64,000 nucleotides of DNA from Dactylosporangium fulvum (lineage in GTDB: Bacteria; Actinomycetota; Actinomycetes; Mycobacteriales; Micromonosporaceae). Positions 23,917 to 32,745 of the stretch are shown here, piece by piece. The stretch covers positions 6,348,501 to 6,412,500 of the forward strand of contig NZ_CP073720.1 in assembly GCF_025137375.1 (NCBI RefSeq), read 5' to 3'. The notes below the pieces were generated by a model. The model was not told where the DNA came from, did not search any database, and saw only the letters and a program-made list of their open reading frames with translations. Positions within the stretch are counted from its first letter, which is position 1, and each line of letters begins with the position of its first letter. The position numbers and the translations under genes were made by a program.

Positions 23917-26128
23917 TGCGCAGGCGGTGGGTGAGCGAGGTGTGGCGGCGGCCGGAGCCGGTGGCCCGCACCGCGATGGCGAGGGCCTTGCGGTTGCCGA
24001 CCAGCACGACGAGGCGCTTGGCGCGGGTGACCGCCGTGTAGAGCAGGTTGCGTTGCAGCAGCGTGTACGAACTCATCGTCAACGGCACCACGACGGCCGG
24101 ATACTCGCTGCCCTGCGAGCGGTGCACGGTGATCGCGTAGGCGTGCTGCAGCTCGTCGAGCTCGTCGAAGTCGTAGTCGAGCAGTTCGTCCTCGTCGGTG
24201 CGGACCGTCAGCTTCCGGTCGACGACGGACAGGTCGGTGACGACGCCGACGGTGCCGTTGAACACGCCCGCCGTGCCCTTCTCGTAGTTGTTGCGGATCT
24301 GGATGACCTTGTCGCCGGGGCGGAACACCCGAGCGCCCTGCCGCCGTTCCGGCGTGCCCTCCCGGTGCGGCGCGAGCGCCTCCTGCAGCACGGTGTTGAG
24401 CCCGCCGGCACCGGCCGGGCCGCGATGCATCGGGGTCAGCACCTGGATGTCCGCGGGCCGGATGCCGAAGCGGCGGGGGATGCGCCGGGCCACCAGGTCC
24501 ACCACGACCTCCGCGGCCGGCTCGGGCTCGTCGGCGCCGAACCAGAAGAAGTCCGGGTGCTCGCCGAACACGGGAGCCTGACCGGCGTTGATGCGGTGGG
24601 CGTTGACCACCACGCCGGACTCCCCGGCCTGCCGGAAGATCCTCGTCAGCCGGACCCGCGGGATCGTCTCGGCCGCCAGCAGGTCCCGCAGCACCTCGCC
24701 CGCGCCGACCGACGGCAGCTGGTCGACGTCGCCGACCAGCAGCAGGTGCGCACCCGGCGGCACGGCCTTGACCAGCTTGTTCGCCAGCAGCAGGTCGAGC
24801 ATCGACGACTCGTCGACGACCACCAGGTCGGCGTCGAGCGGGTTGTCCCGGTCGTACGACGCGTCGCCGCCGGGCCGCAGCTGCAGCAGCCGGTGGACGG
24901 TGGTCGCGGGATGCCCGGACAGCTCGGTGAGGCGTTTCGCGGCTCGGCCGGTGGGCGCCGCCAGCAGGATCTTCGCCCGCTTCGCCGCGGCCAGGGTGAC
25001 GATCGACCGGACGGTGAACGACTTGCCGCAACCGGGGCCGCCGGTGAGCACGGCCACCTTCGAGGTGAGCGCTGCCCGTACCGCCTCCTCCTGCTCCGCC
25101 GCCAGGTCGGCGCCGGTGCGGCCGCGCAGCCACACCAGGGCCTTGGCCCAGTCCACGTCGGCGAAGGCCGACAGCCGGTCGGCGGGGGCGCTCAGCAGCC
25201 GTAGCAGGCCGCCGGCCAGCGACGTCTCGGCGCGGTGGAACGGCACCAGGTAGACCGCCGGGATGGTGCTGCCGGGATTGCCGGGGTTCGGCACCGGCTC
25301 ACGGACCACGCCGTCCGCGGCGGCCAGCGCGTCCAGCTCGGGGCGGACGAGCTCGGCCGGCACGCCGAGGATCTCGGCCGCGTCGGCGACCAGGTTCGGC
25401 TCCGGCAGGAAGCAGTGGCCGCCGTCGGCCGCCTCCGACAGCGTGTACTGGATGCCGGCCTGGATGCGCTGTGGGCTGTCGTGCGGGATGCCGACCGCCT
25501 GCGCGATCGTGTCGGCCGTGCGGAATCCGATGCCCCAGACGTCGCCGGCCAGCCGGTAGGGCTCGTTGCGCACGACCGAGATCGACGCGTCGCCGTACTG
25601 CTTGTAGATGCGCACCGCCAGCGACGTGGACACGCCGACGCCCTGGAGGAAGACCATGACCTCCTTGATGGCGCGCTGCTCCTGCCAGGCCGCGCCGATC
25701 ATCGCGGTGCGTTTCGGGCCCAGGCCCGGCACCTCGACGAGGCGCTCCGGCTCCTCCTCGACGACCCGCAGCGTGTCGGCGCCGAAGTGCCCGGTGATGC
25801 GGGCCGCCATCCGGGGGCCGATGCCCTTGATGAGGCCGGAACCGAGGTACCGCTCGATGCCCTGGACGGTCGCGGGCAGGACGGTGGTGAAGGAGTGGAC
25901 CTCGAACTGCCGGCCGTACCGCGGATGGTTGCCCCAGCGGCCTACCAGGCGCAGGCTCTCCCCGGGCTGGACGCCGAGCAGCGACCCGACGACGGTGAGC
26001 AGGTCGGAACCCGAGCGTTCGGCCGCGACCCGCGCGATCGTGTATCCGGTCTCCTCGTTGACGTAGGTGATCCGCTCCAGCACCGCGTCGAGGGTCGCGC
26101 CGGAGCGCTCCGGCGGTGTCGTGTCCAC
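23861..26128 (-). CDS. recD2: RecD2-type ATP-dependent DNA helicase
   Basis: A 755-residue SF1B helicase. The N-terminal OB-like part is followed by helix-hairpin-helix motifs (GLIKGIGPRMAARITGHFG; VPGLGPKRTAMIG) and then the motor: Walker A GGPGCGKSFT, DESSML (motif II), GDVDQLPSVGAG (motif III) and VHRSQGSEYP (motif V/VI region). RecD2 enzymes unwind DNA 5'-3' outside the RecBCD complex and help in repair. Start GTG at 26128; the coding direction is opposite to the LigD-like gene, about 200 bases away, a setting that hints at DNA repair. Confidence 0.92.
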   Translation of the reverse strand: MDTTPPERSGATLDAVLERITYVNEETGYTIARVAAERSGSDLLTVVGSLLGVQPGESLRLVGRWGNHPRYGRQFEVHSFTTVLPATVQGIERYLGSGLIKGIGPRMAARITGHFGADTLRVVEEEPERLVEVPGLGPKRTAMIGAAWQEQRAIKEVMVFLQGVGVSTSLAVRIYKQYGDASISVVRNEPYRLAGDVWGIGFRTADTIAQAVGIPHDSPQRIQAGIQYTLSEAADGGHCFLPEPNLVADAAEILGVPAELVRPELDALAAADGVVREPVPNPGNPGSTIPAVYLVPFHRAETSLAGGLLRLLSAPADRLSAFADVDWAKALVWLRGRTGADLAAEQEEAVRAALTSKVAVLTGGPGCGKSFTVRSIVTLAAAKRAKILLAAPTGRAAKRLTELSGHPATTVHRLLQLRPGGDASYDRDNPLDADLVVVDESSMLDLLLANKLVKAVPPGAHLLLVGDVDQLPSVGAGEVLRDLLAAETIPRVRLTRIFRQAGESGVVVNAHRINAGQAPVFGEHPDFFWFGADEPEPAAEVVVDLVARRIPRRFGIRPADIQVLTPMHRGPAGAGGLNTVLQEALAPHREGTPERRQGARVFRPGDKVIQIRNNYEKGTAGVFNGTVGVVTDLSVVDRKLTVRTDEDELLDYDFDELDELQHAYAITVHRSQGSEYPAVVVPLTMSSYTLLQRNLLYTAVTRAKRLVVLVGNRKALAIAVRATGSGRRHTSLTHRLRTTPWSAGGSSRRSAAGGT

Positions 26129-26327
26129 CGTCGAATGGTGGCATGCGCCGGCGACCTTCGGGGATGCGGTCCGCCTCGCTCGAGACCGCTACCGGGTGGA
26201 CCGGGTCGGGTCGGGGCCCGCGAGCACCGCCGTGCTCATGGACGTCGCGCACGTCGCGCGGACCGACGAGTGACGAACCTCGGCGTTCCGGTTGCCGGCA
26301 GGTGGCGAACCCGGCTTGACTGGACGG

Positions 26328-27782
26328 ATGCGGTTCGTCGTCCAGAAGCACCGGGCGCGCCGGCCACACTACGACTTCCGGCTGGAGATCAACGGGGTGC
26401 TCGTCAGCTGGGCGGTGCCGAAGGGGCCGACGCTCGCCCCCGGCGTGCGGCGTGCCGCCTTCCACGTCGAGGACCACCCCATGGAGTACGTCGACTTCGA
26501 GGGGATCATCCCCGCCGGCACGTACGGTGCCGGTGACGTGATCGTGTGGGACGCCGGGACCTGGGTGCCGTACAAGGACCCCGATCCGGCGAAGGCCGTC
26601 GCCGCCGGCGAACTGCACATGGAGCTGCACGGGGAGAAGCTGCGCGGGCGGTTCGTCATCGTCCGGACCCGCGGCGACGAGTGGCTGCTCATGCACAAGC
26701 GGGACGAGCACGCCGTGGCGGTGTGGAACGCGGACGACCACCCGCACTCGGTCCTCAGCGGACGGACGAACGACGAGGTGAAGGCGGACCCCGACCGGCT
26801 GTGGCGCGCCGACCTGCCGGCGGCCCGGGCGTCGGTACCGCTGAAGCTTCCGCCGCCGGCGGAGGAGGAACTGCGGGCGCTGGACCGGTTGAGGTCCACC
26901 GGCACGTGGGAGGTCTTCGGCCGCGCGCTGCGCGTCACCAACCTCGACAAGGACCTGTTCCCCGGCCGGGACGGCGAGCCGCCGGTCACCAAGCGGGAGC
27001 TCCTGCGCTACGCCGCGCGGATCGCGCCGACCGTCCAGCCGTACCTCGCCGGTCGCGCGCTGAACCTGCACCGCTTCCCCAACGGCAGCGAGTCGAAGGG
27101 CTTCTGGCAGAAGGACCTGCCCTCGCACGCGCCCGAGTGGCTGCCGCGGTGGGAACACGGCGGCACGACGTACCTGGTCGTCGACGATCCGGCCGCGCTG
27201 GTGTGGGCGGTCAACTTCGGCAGCCTGGAGTGGCACCCGTGGACGTCCAAGGTGGACGGTCCGCAGCGCCCGACGTACGCGCTGATCGACCTCGACCCCG
27301 GCAACAGCACGCCGTGGGAGGACCTGCTCGTGCTCGCCCGGCTGCACCGCACCGCCTTCGAGCACCTCGGGGTCGAGGCCCGGCCGAAGGTGACCGGGCG
27401 GCGCGGCATCCAGATCTGGGTACCGATCGCGCCGGGTCCCGACTTCGACACGACCCGGGCCTGGGTCGAGCACCTGTCCCGCACCGTCGGCGCGGTCGTG
27501 CCCGACCTCGTGAGCTGGAAGTGGGAGCGGGCCGACCGGGGCGGGCTCGCCCGGCTCGACTACACCCAGAACGCCGTCAACAAGACGCTCGTCGCCCCGT
27601 ACAGCCCGCGGCCGGCACCCGGAGCGCCGGTGTCGGCACCGGTCGACTGGGACGAGCTCGACGACCCGTCGTTGCGCCCGGACGGGTTCACGATCCGCAC
27701 CGTCCTCGACCGTGTCGCCGAACGGGGCGACCTGTTCGCCGGCGTGCTGCGCCACCCGCAGCGCCTGCCGAGGCTGACCTGA
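26328..27782 (+). CDS. LigD-like 3'-phosphoesterase-polymerase protein lacking the ligase domain
   Basis: A 484-residue two-domain protein. Residues 1-125 are a LigD phosphoesterase (FVVQKHRARRPHYDFRLEING; VSWAVPKGP; HVEDHPMEYVDFEGIIPAGTYGAGDV) with the His residues of its active site. Residues 195-475 are the LigD primase-polymerase (LTVTN-like LRVTNLDKDLFPG; LNLHRFPNG; LIDLDPGNSTPWEDLL with the catalytic Asp pair; GRRGIQIWVPI). The ATP-dependent ligase domain present in full LigD is absent. The enzyme may process broken ends in non-homologous end joining with a separate ligase and Ku. Start ATG chosen just before the phosphoesterase domain. Confidence 0.9.
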   Translation: MRFVVQKHRARRPHYDFRLEINGVLVSWAVPKGPTLAPGVRRAAFHVEDHPMEYVDFEGIIPAGTYGAGDVIVWDAGTWVPYKDPDPAKAVAAGELHMELHGEKLRGRFVIVRTRGDEWLLMHKRDEHAVAVWNADDHPHSVLSGRTNDEVKADPDRLWRADLPAARASVPLKLPPPAEEELRALDRLRSTGTWEVFGRALRVTNLDKDLFPGRDGEPPVTKRELLRYAARIAPTVQPYLAGRALNLHRFPNGSESKGFWQKDLPSHAPEWLPRWEHGGTTYLVVDDPAALVWAVNFGSLEWHPWTSKVDGPQRPTYALIDLDPGNSTPWEDLLVLARLHRTAFEHLGVEARPKVTGRRGIQIWVPIAPGPDFDTTRAWVEHLSRTVGAVVPDLVSWKWERADRGGLARLDYTQNAVNKTLVAPYSPRPAPGAPVSAPVDWDELDDPSLRPDGFTIRTVLDRVAERGDLFAGVLRHPQRLPRLT

Positions 27783-27806
27783 ACCGAGTCATTCGACAGT
27801 ACCGAT

Positions 27807-27849
27807 GCGGGAGCCGCACGGCGACGGCCGCGACTGCGTGATCTCCCGC
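27807..27849. terminator. Candidate bidirectional terminator
   Basis: GCGGGAG (27807-27813) and CTCCCGC (27843-27849) bracket a GC-rich loop between two convergent genes. Confidence 0.3.
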
Positions 27850-27850
27850 C

Positions 27851-28618
27851 CTAGGCGTGTGTGAGCTCCACGTACGACTTGGGCAGTTCGGACAGGAGCT
27901 CGAGGAACTCCTTCTCGGTGACGGCGTCGTGGACCGTGGCGAGGACCGCGGCGCCGTACCTCCGGGCCACGCCCGGGGTGACGTCCGCCCGCTCGGCGAC
28001 CAGGTCGAGGAACTCCTCCAGGCTCATCTTCCTGCCCTGCCCGCCGGAGCGCGCCCTGCCCCGCTCCAACGCCGGGCGCAGGTCGCCCGGAAGCTCCTCG
28101 ACCAGGTCGTCGACCTCGCCGCCCGCGATCCGCTCGGCCAGCGTCTCCAGCACCGCCTCACTGACGGCGAGCGCCCGCTCCTCACCCAGGCCGGCCCGGT
28201 CGGCGACCCGCCGCTGGAACTCCCTCGACTGGTTCGCCGGCCGGCGCGCCTTCTCGGTGAGCGGGCCGTAGTCCGTGGCGAGCTCGGCGACCACCGCCCG
28301 GAAGATCTCAGGCTCCAGTGCGCGGCTCAGCGCCAGGAAGGCCGCTTTGGCGTACTTCTCGGCGGTGCCCAGGTCCACGCCGGCCCGCCGGGCGATCCGG
28401 CGGACGAACTCGTCCGCGTCGAAGGGCTGGTGCGGCCGCTGCAACGAAAGCTCCCTGGCGAGTTCCTCCGGCAGCTGCCCGCGGACGGTCTTGATCAACC
28501 CGCCCGTCAGCCGCTCGGCGAAGGTCTCGAACACGGCCCGTACGGCCTTGCGTGCCGTCGCCCCGTCAGGCACGTCGATCTCGCGCTGCACCATCGCGAT
28601 GAACCGGTCTTCGTTCAT
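27851..28618 (-). CDS. Tandem DUF2267 protein
   Basis: A 255-residue protein composed of DUF2267 modules: ARKAVRAVFETFAERLTGGLIKTVRGQLPEEL with DADEFVRRIARRAG (residues 20-85), and a second with ALAVSEAVLETLAERIAGGEVDDLVEELPGDL (residues 150-190) followed by LEEFLDLVAERADV. The family is helical and of unknown function; it is common near stress proteins in actinobacteria, and here a universal stress protein gene is divergent 120 bases away. Confidence 0.85.
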   Translation of the reverse strand: MNEDRFIAMVQREIDVPDGATARKAVRAVFETFAERLTGGLIKTVRGQLPEELARELSLQRPHQPFDADEFVRRIARRAGVDLGTAEKYAKAAFLALSRALEPEIFRAVVAELATDYGPLTEKARRPANQSREFQRRVADRAGLGEERALAVSEAVLETLAERIAGGEVDDLVEELPGDLRPALERGRARSGGQGRKMSLEEFLDLVAERADVTPGVARRYGAAVLATVHDAVTEKEFLELLSELPKSYVELTHA

Positions 28619-28738
28619 GGCTGCTCAACCCTCGGCATCGGTGGGGGTGTCAGCACTACCCGCACCGCCTGCCGTCATGCACACCACCCCGGCCTCATCC
28701 CGCCGGTAGGACGCCGCGGTCGTACGGTGTGAAGAGTC

Positions 28739-29221
28739 ATGAGCACCGCACCGGTCATCATCGGGTTCGACGGTTCCCCGACCGCGGAACGTGCGCTGCG
28801 GCAGTCCGCGACGCTGCTGGCCGGCCACCGCGCGCTGGTCGTGACGGTGTGGGAGGCCGGCCGGATGTTCGAGATCATGACCATGCCGATCGCCGGGTTC
28901 GACATGCCGCCCACGGTCCTCGACATCCGCAGCGCGATCGAGGCCGACCTTCAGCTGTACGAGAATGCAAAGCAGACGGCCCAGCGCGGCGCGACGCTCG
29001 CACGGCAGGCAGGCTTCGAGGACGCTACCGGGCTGGCGGTGGCCGACGAGCTGACGGTGGCGGACACACTGATCCGGCTGGCCCGTGAGCACAACAGCCC
29101 CGGCATCGTGGTGGGCGCCCACGGCCACCGTAAGCTCAGCGAACTCCTGCTGGGCAGCACGTCGAACGCCCTGATCCACCGGGCCGACCGCCCGGTGGTG
29201 GTAGTCCGCACGCCCAGCTGA
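28739..29221 (+). CDS. Universal stress protein (UspA family)
   Basis: A 160-residue single UspA domain. It starts VIIGFDGSPTAERAL and ends with the ATP-binding loop GAHGHRKLSELLLGSTSNALI followed by PVVVVRTPS, so it should bind ATP. These proteins respond to starvation, hypoxia or redox stress. The ATG is preceded by GAAGAG. It is divergent from the DUF2267 gene. Confidence 0.92.
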   Translation: MSTAPVIIGFDGSPTAERALRQSATLLAGHRALVVTVWEAGRMFEIMTMPIAGFDMPPTVLDIRSAIEADLQLYENAKQTAQRGATLARQAGFEDATGLAVADELTVADTLIRLAREHNSPGIVVGAHGHRKLSELLLGSTSNALIHRADRPVVVVRTPS

Positions 29222-29227
29222 CGCCCC

Positions 29228-29479
29228 CTACTTTCGGGCAGTAAGCTGCTTCCGGCCGGCGAGCCAGGCGCGGATGCCGAGGACAGCAACGGCGGTGCCG
29301 ATGGCCAGCGAGACGGCGATCAGCAGCGCGTGAATCCAGAGGAACGACGTGGGCGTGGACCCGCCACTGGTCCACGAGCGATCGTCGTTCCAGATCGCGA
29401 CGGCGAACCTGGGCCAGATGACCCAGCTCCACACGCCGACCAGGACCAGGAACACCGCCCACCGCCGTGACACAACCAC
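29228..29479 (-). CDS. SCO4848-family small membrane protein
   Basis: An 83-residue protein with two membrane helices: RWAVFLVLVGVWSWVIWPRF and, after a hydrophilic loop, LWIHALLIAVSLAIGTAVAVLG. The WSWVIWPRF stretch and the positions of the helices match the actinobacterial SCO4848 family of unknown function. The start is the GTG at 29479, six bases after CATACT (29486-29491), consistent with a leaderless transcript; longer in-frame starts run into low-complexity sequence. Confidence 0.8.
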   Translation of the reverse strand: MVVSRRWAVFLVLVGVWSWVIWPRFAVAIWNDDRSWTSGGSTPTSFLWIHALLIAVSLAIGTAVAVLGIRAWLAGRKQLTARK

Positions 29480-29716
29480 GTAGAAAGTATGCCCCGGCTC
29501 CGATCCGGCCAGGTCGGTGCCCGCCCCGTCCCGGGAATTCCGCACGTCCCCCTGCAGACGCTCCAACCGCCGGACAACCACGATGCGGAAAGCCATCCGC
29601 CGGAAGGCACGACCAGCACTTCGCCGCGGCCGGTCCACGCAGAGCACCCCTTCGGCACCGATCCACCACCGAGCGCCGACCTGACACCACCCCAGCGAGC
29701 CGACCAGCAGGCTAAC

Positions 29717-29905
29717 CAGGCCGGGCGGGGCCAGGCCGGGCGGGGCCAAGCCGACGGGGCCAGGCCGGGCGGGGCCAAGCCGGGCGGGGCCAAGCCAGGC
29801 CGAGCCGAGCCGAGCCGAGCCGGGCGGGGGCCGGACGGGGGCCGGACGGGGGCCGGACGGGGGCCGGGGCCGGGCGGGGGCCGGGGCCGGGCGGGGGCCG
29901 AGCCA
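29717..29905. repeat. G/C tandem repeat block with a canonical quadruplex motif
   Basis: Successive short repeat families: about five copies of a 14-16 base unit like CCGGGCGGGGCCAAG, four copies of CCGAG, three of CCGGACGGGGG and two of a 17-base unit. Four runs of five G (29826-29830, 29837-29841, 29848-29852, 29859-29863) are spaced by exactly six bases and meet the classical quadruplex rule on the plus strand. Confidence 0.8.
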
Positions 29906-30100
29906 AGCCCCTGGGCCGAGTCGGGCCGAACTGATCCGGGCCGGGCCTGGTCAAGCCAGCGGCAGCGTCGAAGGCAAGGAGCGCGCCCTAGTGGGCACTG
30001 ATCACGCAAGCCTGGAGCCATCGCCATGATCACGGAGCTTTGTTGCTCCCAGGGAGCCTGTTGCGCAATTCGGATCCCTCGCGCGTCAACCCCGACAACC

Positions 30101-30180
30101 GCGCCGATCTTGGAGTTGTGGTCCTTGACAAACCCGGACAAATTCGGAGGTTCATGGCGCCACAACTCCAAGATCGGCGC
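30101..30180. repeat. Perfect 21-base inverted repeat (REP/MITE-like)
   Basis: Arms at 30101-30121 and 30160-30180 (beginning GCGCCGATCTTGGAGTTG) are exact reverse complements around a 38-base spacer. Such a palindromic unit without coding capacity in a repeat-rich gap resembles a REP or miniature element dispersed in actinobacterial genomes; copy number elsewhere is unknown. Confidence 0.65.
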
Positions 30181-30526
30181 GTAGTTGGGCCGCCGACGCT
30201 GTCCCAGCGAATTACGCGACAGGCTCCGGGGCAGCCCGACGTTTCCCTTGATCAAGAAGGCGGAGCGTCGAGGACCGGGCAGAGCGTTGAAGGAGCGTGG
30301 AAACCGAACAGCCGAGGAGGCGACCACGGAAACCAGCGGCCCCGAACCAGCAGCCGCAAACGCGTCCACCAACCGAGCAGTTGCAGACACGGCCGAGGAC
30401 CGGGCAGCCGCAGGACCGAGCGGCCACGGACAGCGGGGCCACGGACCGAGCAGTCACGGACCAGCGGCCGCGGAGGGAGTGGTGGAGTGGTGAGGGGCTT
30501 GGGCGGGTGGGTGGAAGGGTGCGGCT

Positions 30527-32599
30527 TCAGGAGGTGTGGGCGGTCAGCACGGCGGCGAACTCGTCGGCCGGCATGATGCGGATGCCCAGCTGTTCGGCTT
30601 TTTCGGCCTTGGAGCCGGCGCCGGCGCCCACCACGACCAGGTCGGTGCGCTTTGACACCGAGCCGGAGGACTTGCCGCCCAGGCGCTCGACGGCCTCGTT
30701 GCCCTCGTCGCGGGTCAGGCCGGGCACCGCGCCGGTGACCACGACCGTCATCGGGGTGCCGTCGGGCTTGCGCAGCGGCAGGTCGGGGCGGTCCGCGCCG
30801 TCGGCGGACGACGCCCCGGGGCCGGCCGGGCCGGCGGTGTCGGGCTCGGTCATGTTGACGCCGCGCTCGACCAGCTTGGTGATGACGGGCGCGATCTCGA
30901 CCAACTCGGCGGCGATCATCACGGCGCGCTCGGGGCCGACGCCCTCGACCCGCTGGAGGTCCTCGACCGAGGCGTCGAGCAGCGCCTGCATGGTGCCGAA
31001 GTGCCGGGCCAGCCGGCGGGACATCGACCGGCCGGTCATGCGCACCCCGAGACCGGTCAGCACGCGGGACAGCGGCTGCTCCCTCGACGCCTGGATCGCG
31101 GTGACGAGCTTGGTCGCCGACACCTCGCCCATCCGCTCCAGCTTGGTGACCGTCGGCACGTCGAGGTCGTAGAGGTCGGCGGGGTCGGTCACCAGCCCGG
31201 CGGCCACGAGCATGTCGATGAGCTTGCCGCCGAGACCCTCGATGTCCATGGAGTGCCGCGCAGCGTAATACGCCAGCGACTCGTGCGCGCCGCAGGCCCG
31301 GCCACGGGTGCACCGCCAGCGCTTCTGGCTGCGGTCGATCTCCCCGTCGCAGCGGGGGCACCGGGCCGGCGGCTCGAACGGCGCCGCGTCGGCCGGCCGC
31401 TCGTCGAGCTTGGCCCCGGTGACCTCCGGGATGACGTCACCGGCCCGGCGGACGAACACCGTGTCGCCCGGCCACACGTTGCGCCGGACGAGGTCGTCGA
31501 AGTTGTGCAGGGTGGCCGAGGTGACGATGACGCCGCTGATCTGCACCGGCTCGAGCACCGCGACCGGGGTGATGACGCCGGTCCGCCCGATCTGCACCTC
31601 GATGCGCAGCAGCTTGGTGGTGCGGGTGTCGGCCGGGAACTTGTAGGCGATGCCCCACCGCGGCGCCCGGCTGGAGAAGCCGGCGGCGGCCCGGTCGGCG
31701 GGCTGGTCGGCCTTGATGACCGCGCCGTCGATGCCGAACCCGAGGCTGCCTCGCTTGGCGTTGAGCGCCTGCACCGCCTCCAGCACCTCGTCGACGGTGG
31801 CGCAGACCGGCATCCCGGCCGGCGAACCCGCGGTGGTGGCGATGCCGAGCCGCTCGACGGCGGCCATCTCGGCGGAGTGTGCACCGTCGCCGAGGCCGTG
31901 CACGGCATAGGCGAGGAAGGACAGCGGCGCGTCATAGGTGCGGTCCTGCGCGCGGAGCGTGCCGGCGGCGGCGCTGCGCGGGTGCGCGAACGCCGGCTCG
32001 CCGGCGCCGGTGCGCATGCCGTTGGCCACCTCGAAGTCGGCGTCGGTCATGAACACCTCGCCGCGGATCTCCAGGGTCACCGGCTCGGCCAGCCGCTCCG
32101 GCAGGCCGGCGGCGCGCCGCGCCTGGCCGGTGACGTCCTCCCCGGCGCGTCCGTCGCCGCGCGTGGCGACCTGGACCAGGTGCCCGTCGACGTATCGCGC
32201 GGCGATCGCCAGCCCGTCGATCTTCGGCTCGACGGTGTAACCGGCGGCCGGACGGCCGAGGAGCCGGTCGAGCCGGGCCGCCCACCGGCGCAGCGTCTCC
32301 TCGTCGAAGACGTTGTCCAGGCTGAGCATCGGCGTGCTGTGCACGACGTCGCCGACGACACCGCCGCCCGCGGCGACGACCTCGGTCGGCGACTCCTCGG
32401 CCTTCCATTCCGGATGGGTGGCCTCGGTGGCGGCGACGCGGGCCATGAGCGAGTCGTAGACGGCGTCGTCCATCGCGAGCTCGGCGCCGCCGTAGTAGAG
32501 CGCGGCCGCCGACCGGATCTCCTCGACCGCCGCACGGTAGTCCTCCGGGGAGAGGAACGGCTCGGCCACACGCGCGTCGACGACCAGCTCTTCTGTCAT
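30527..32599 (-). CDS. ligA: NAD+-dependent DNA ligase
   Basis: A 690-residue ligase with the usual layout: Ia domain (residues 15-90), adenylation domain with catalytic Lys126 in VEPKIDGLAIAARY, OB fold (RAGDVIPEVTGA), Cys4 zinc finger (CPRCDGEI...CTRGRAC), helix-hairpin-helix region (LTGLGVRMTGRSMSRRLARHFG) and BRCT domain at the C-terminus. It seals nicks in replication and repair. The ATG at 32599 follows TAAGCT (32607-32612) by seven bases, pointing to a leaderless transcript. An acidic-proline linker before the BRCT domain is a minor peculiarity; a second ligA elsewhere in the genome cannot be excluded. Confidence 0.95.
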   Translation of the reverse strand: MTEELVVDARVAEPFLSPEDYRAAVEEIRSAAALYYGGAELAMDDAVYDSLMARVAATEATHPEWKAEESPTEVVAAGGGVVGDVVHSTPMLSLDNVFDEETLRRWAARLDRLLGRPAAGYTVEPKIDGLAIAARYVDGHLVQVATRGDGRAGEDVTGQARRAAGLPERLAEPVTLEIRGEVFMTDADFEVANGMRTGAGEPAFAHPRSAAAGTLRAQDRTYDAPLSFLAYAVHGLGDGAHSAEMAAVERLGIATTAGSPAGMPVCATVDEVLEAVQALNAKRGSLGFGIDGAVIKADQPADRAAAGFSSRAPRWGIAYKFPADTRTTKLLRIEVQIGRTGVITPVAVLEPVQISGVIVTSATLHNFDDLVRRNVWPGDTVFVRRAGDVIPEVTGAKLDERPADAAPFEPPARCPRCDGEIDRSQKRWRCTRGRACGAHESLAYYAARHSMDIEGLGGKLIDMLVAAGLVTDPADLYDLDVPTVTKLERMGEVSATKLVTAIQASREQPLSRVLTGLGVRMTGRSMSRRLARHFGTMQALLDASVEDLQRVEGVGPERAVMIAAELVEIAPVITKLVERGVNMTEPDTAGPAGPGASSADGADRPDLPLRKPDGTPMTVVVTGAVPGLTRDEGNEAVERLGGKSSGSVSKRTDLVVVGAGAGSKAEKAEQLGIRIMPADEFAAVLTAHTS

Positions 32600-32745
32600 G
32601 CCGCGCAGCTTAACCACCCGGTACGACAAATTTTGCCGACGCCCGCGCTCAGCCGGGACAGGAAAGGACCGGTTCCTTACAAAGTCCCCCGGGCGAGCGA
32701 ATAATGGCGTGACCACACCCGGAACAGCGAGGATGACGGAGCGGC

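Larger units (their letters stand above)
29480..30526. other. One-kilobase gene-poor, repeat-rich stretch
   Basis: No convincing gene. It contains the promoter of the SCO4848-type gene, a G-rich tandem repeat block (29717-29905), a perfect long inverted repeat (30101-30180) and, from about 30300 to 30480, short degenerate repeats of the type CACGGACCGAGCAG on the plus strand. Open frames here are products of the biased composition. Confidence 0.6.

Noticed and set aside
26067..26273. Plus-strand small ORF of 68 codons between recD2 and the LigD-like gene
   Set aside because: Most of it is antisense to the recD2 start and the remainder shows no ribosome-binding site or family resemblance.
29717..29905. 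Possible CRISPR array
   Set aside because: The units are too short and change in length, there are no unique spacers, and no cas gene is in the window.
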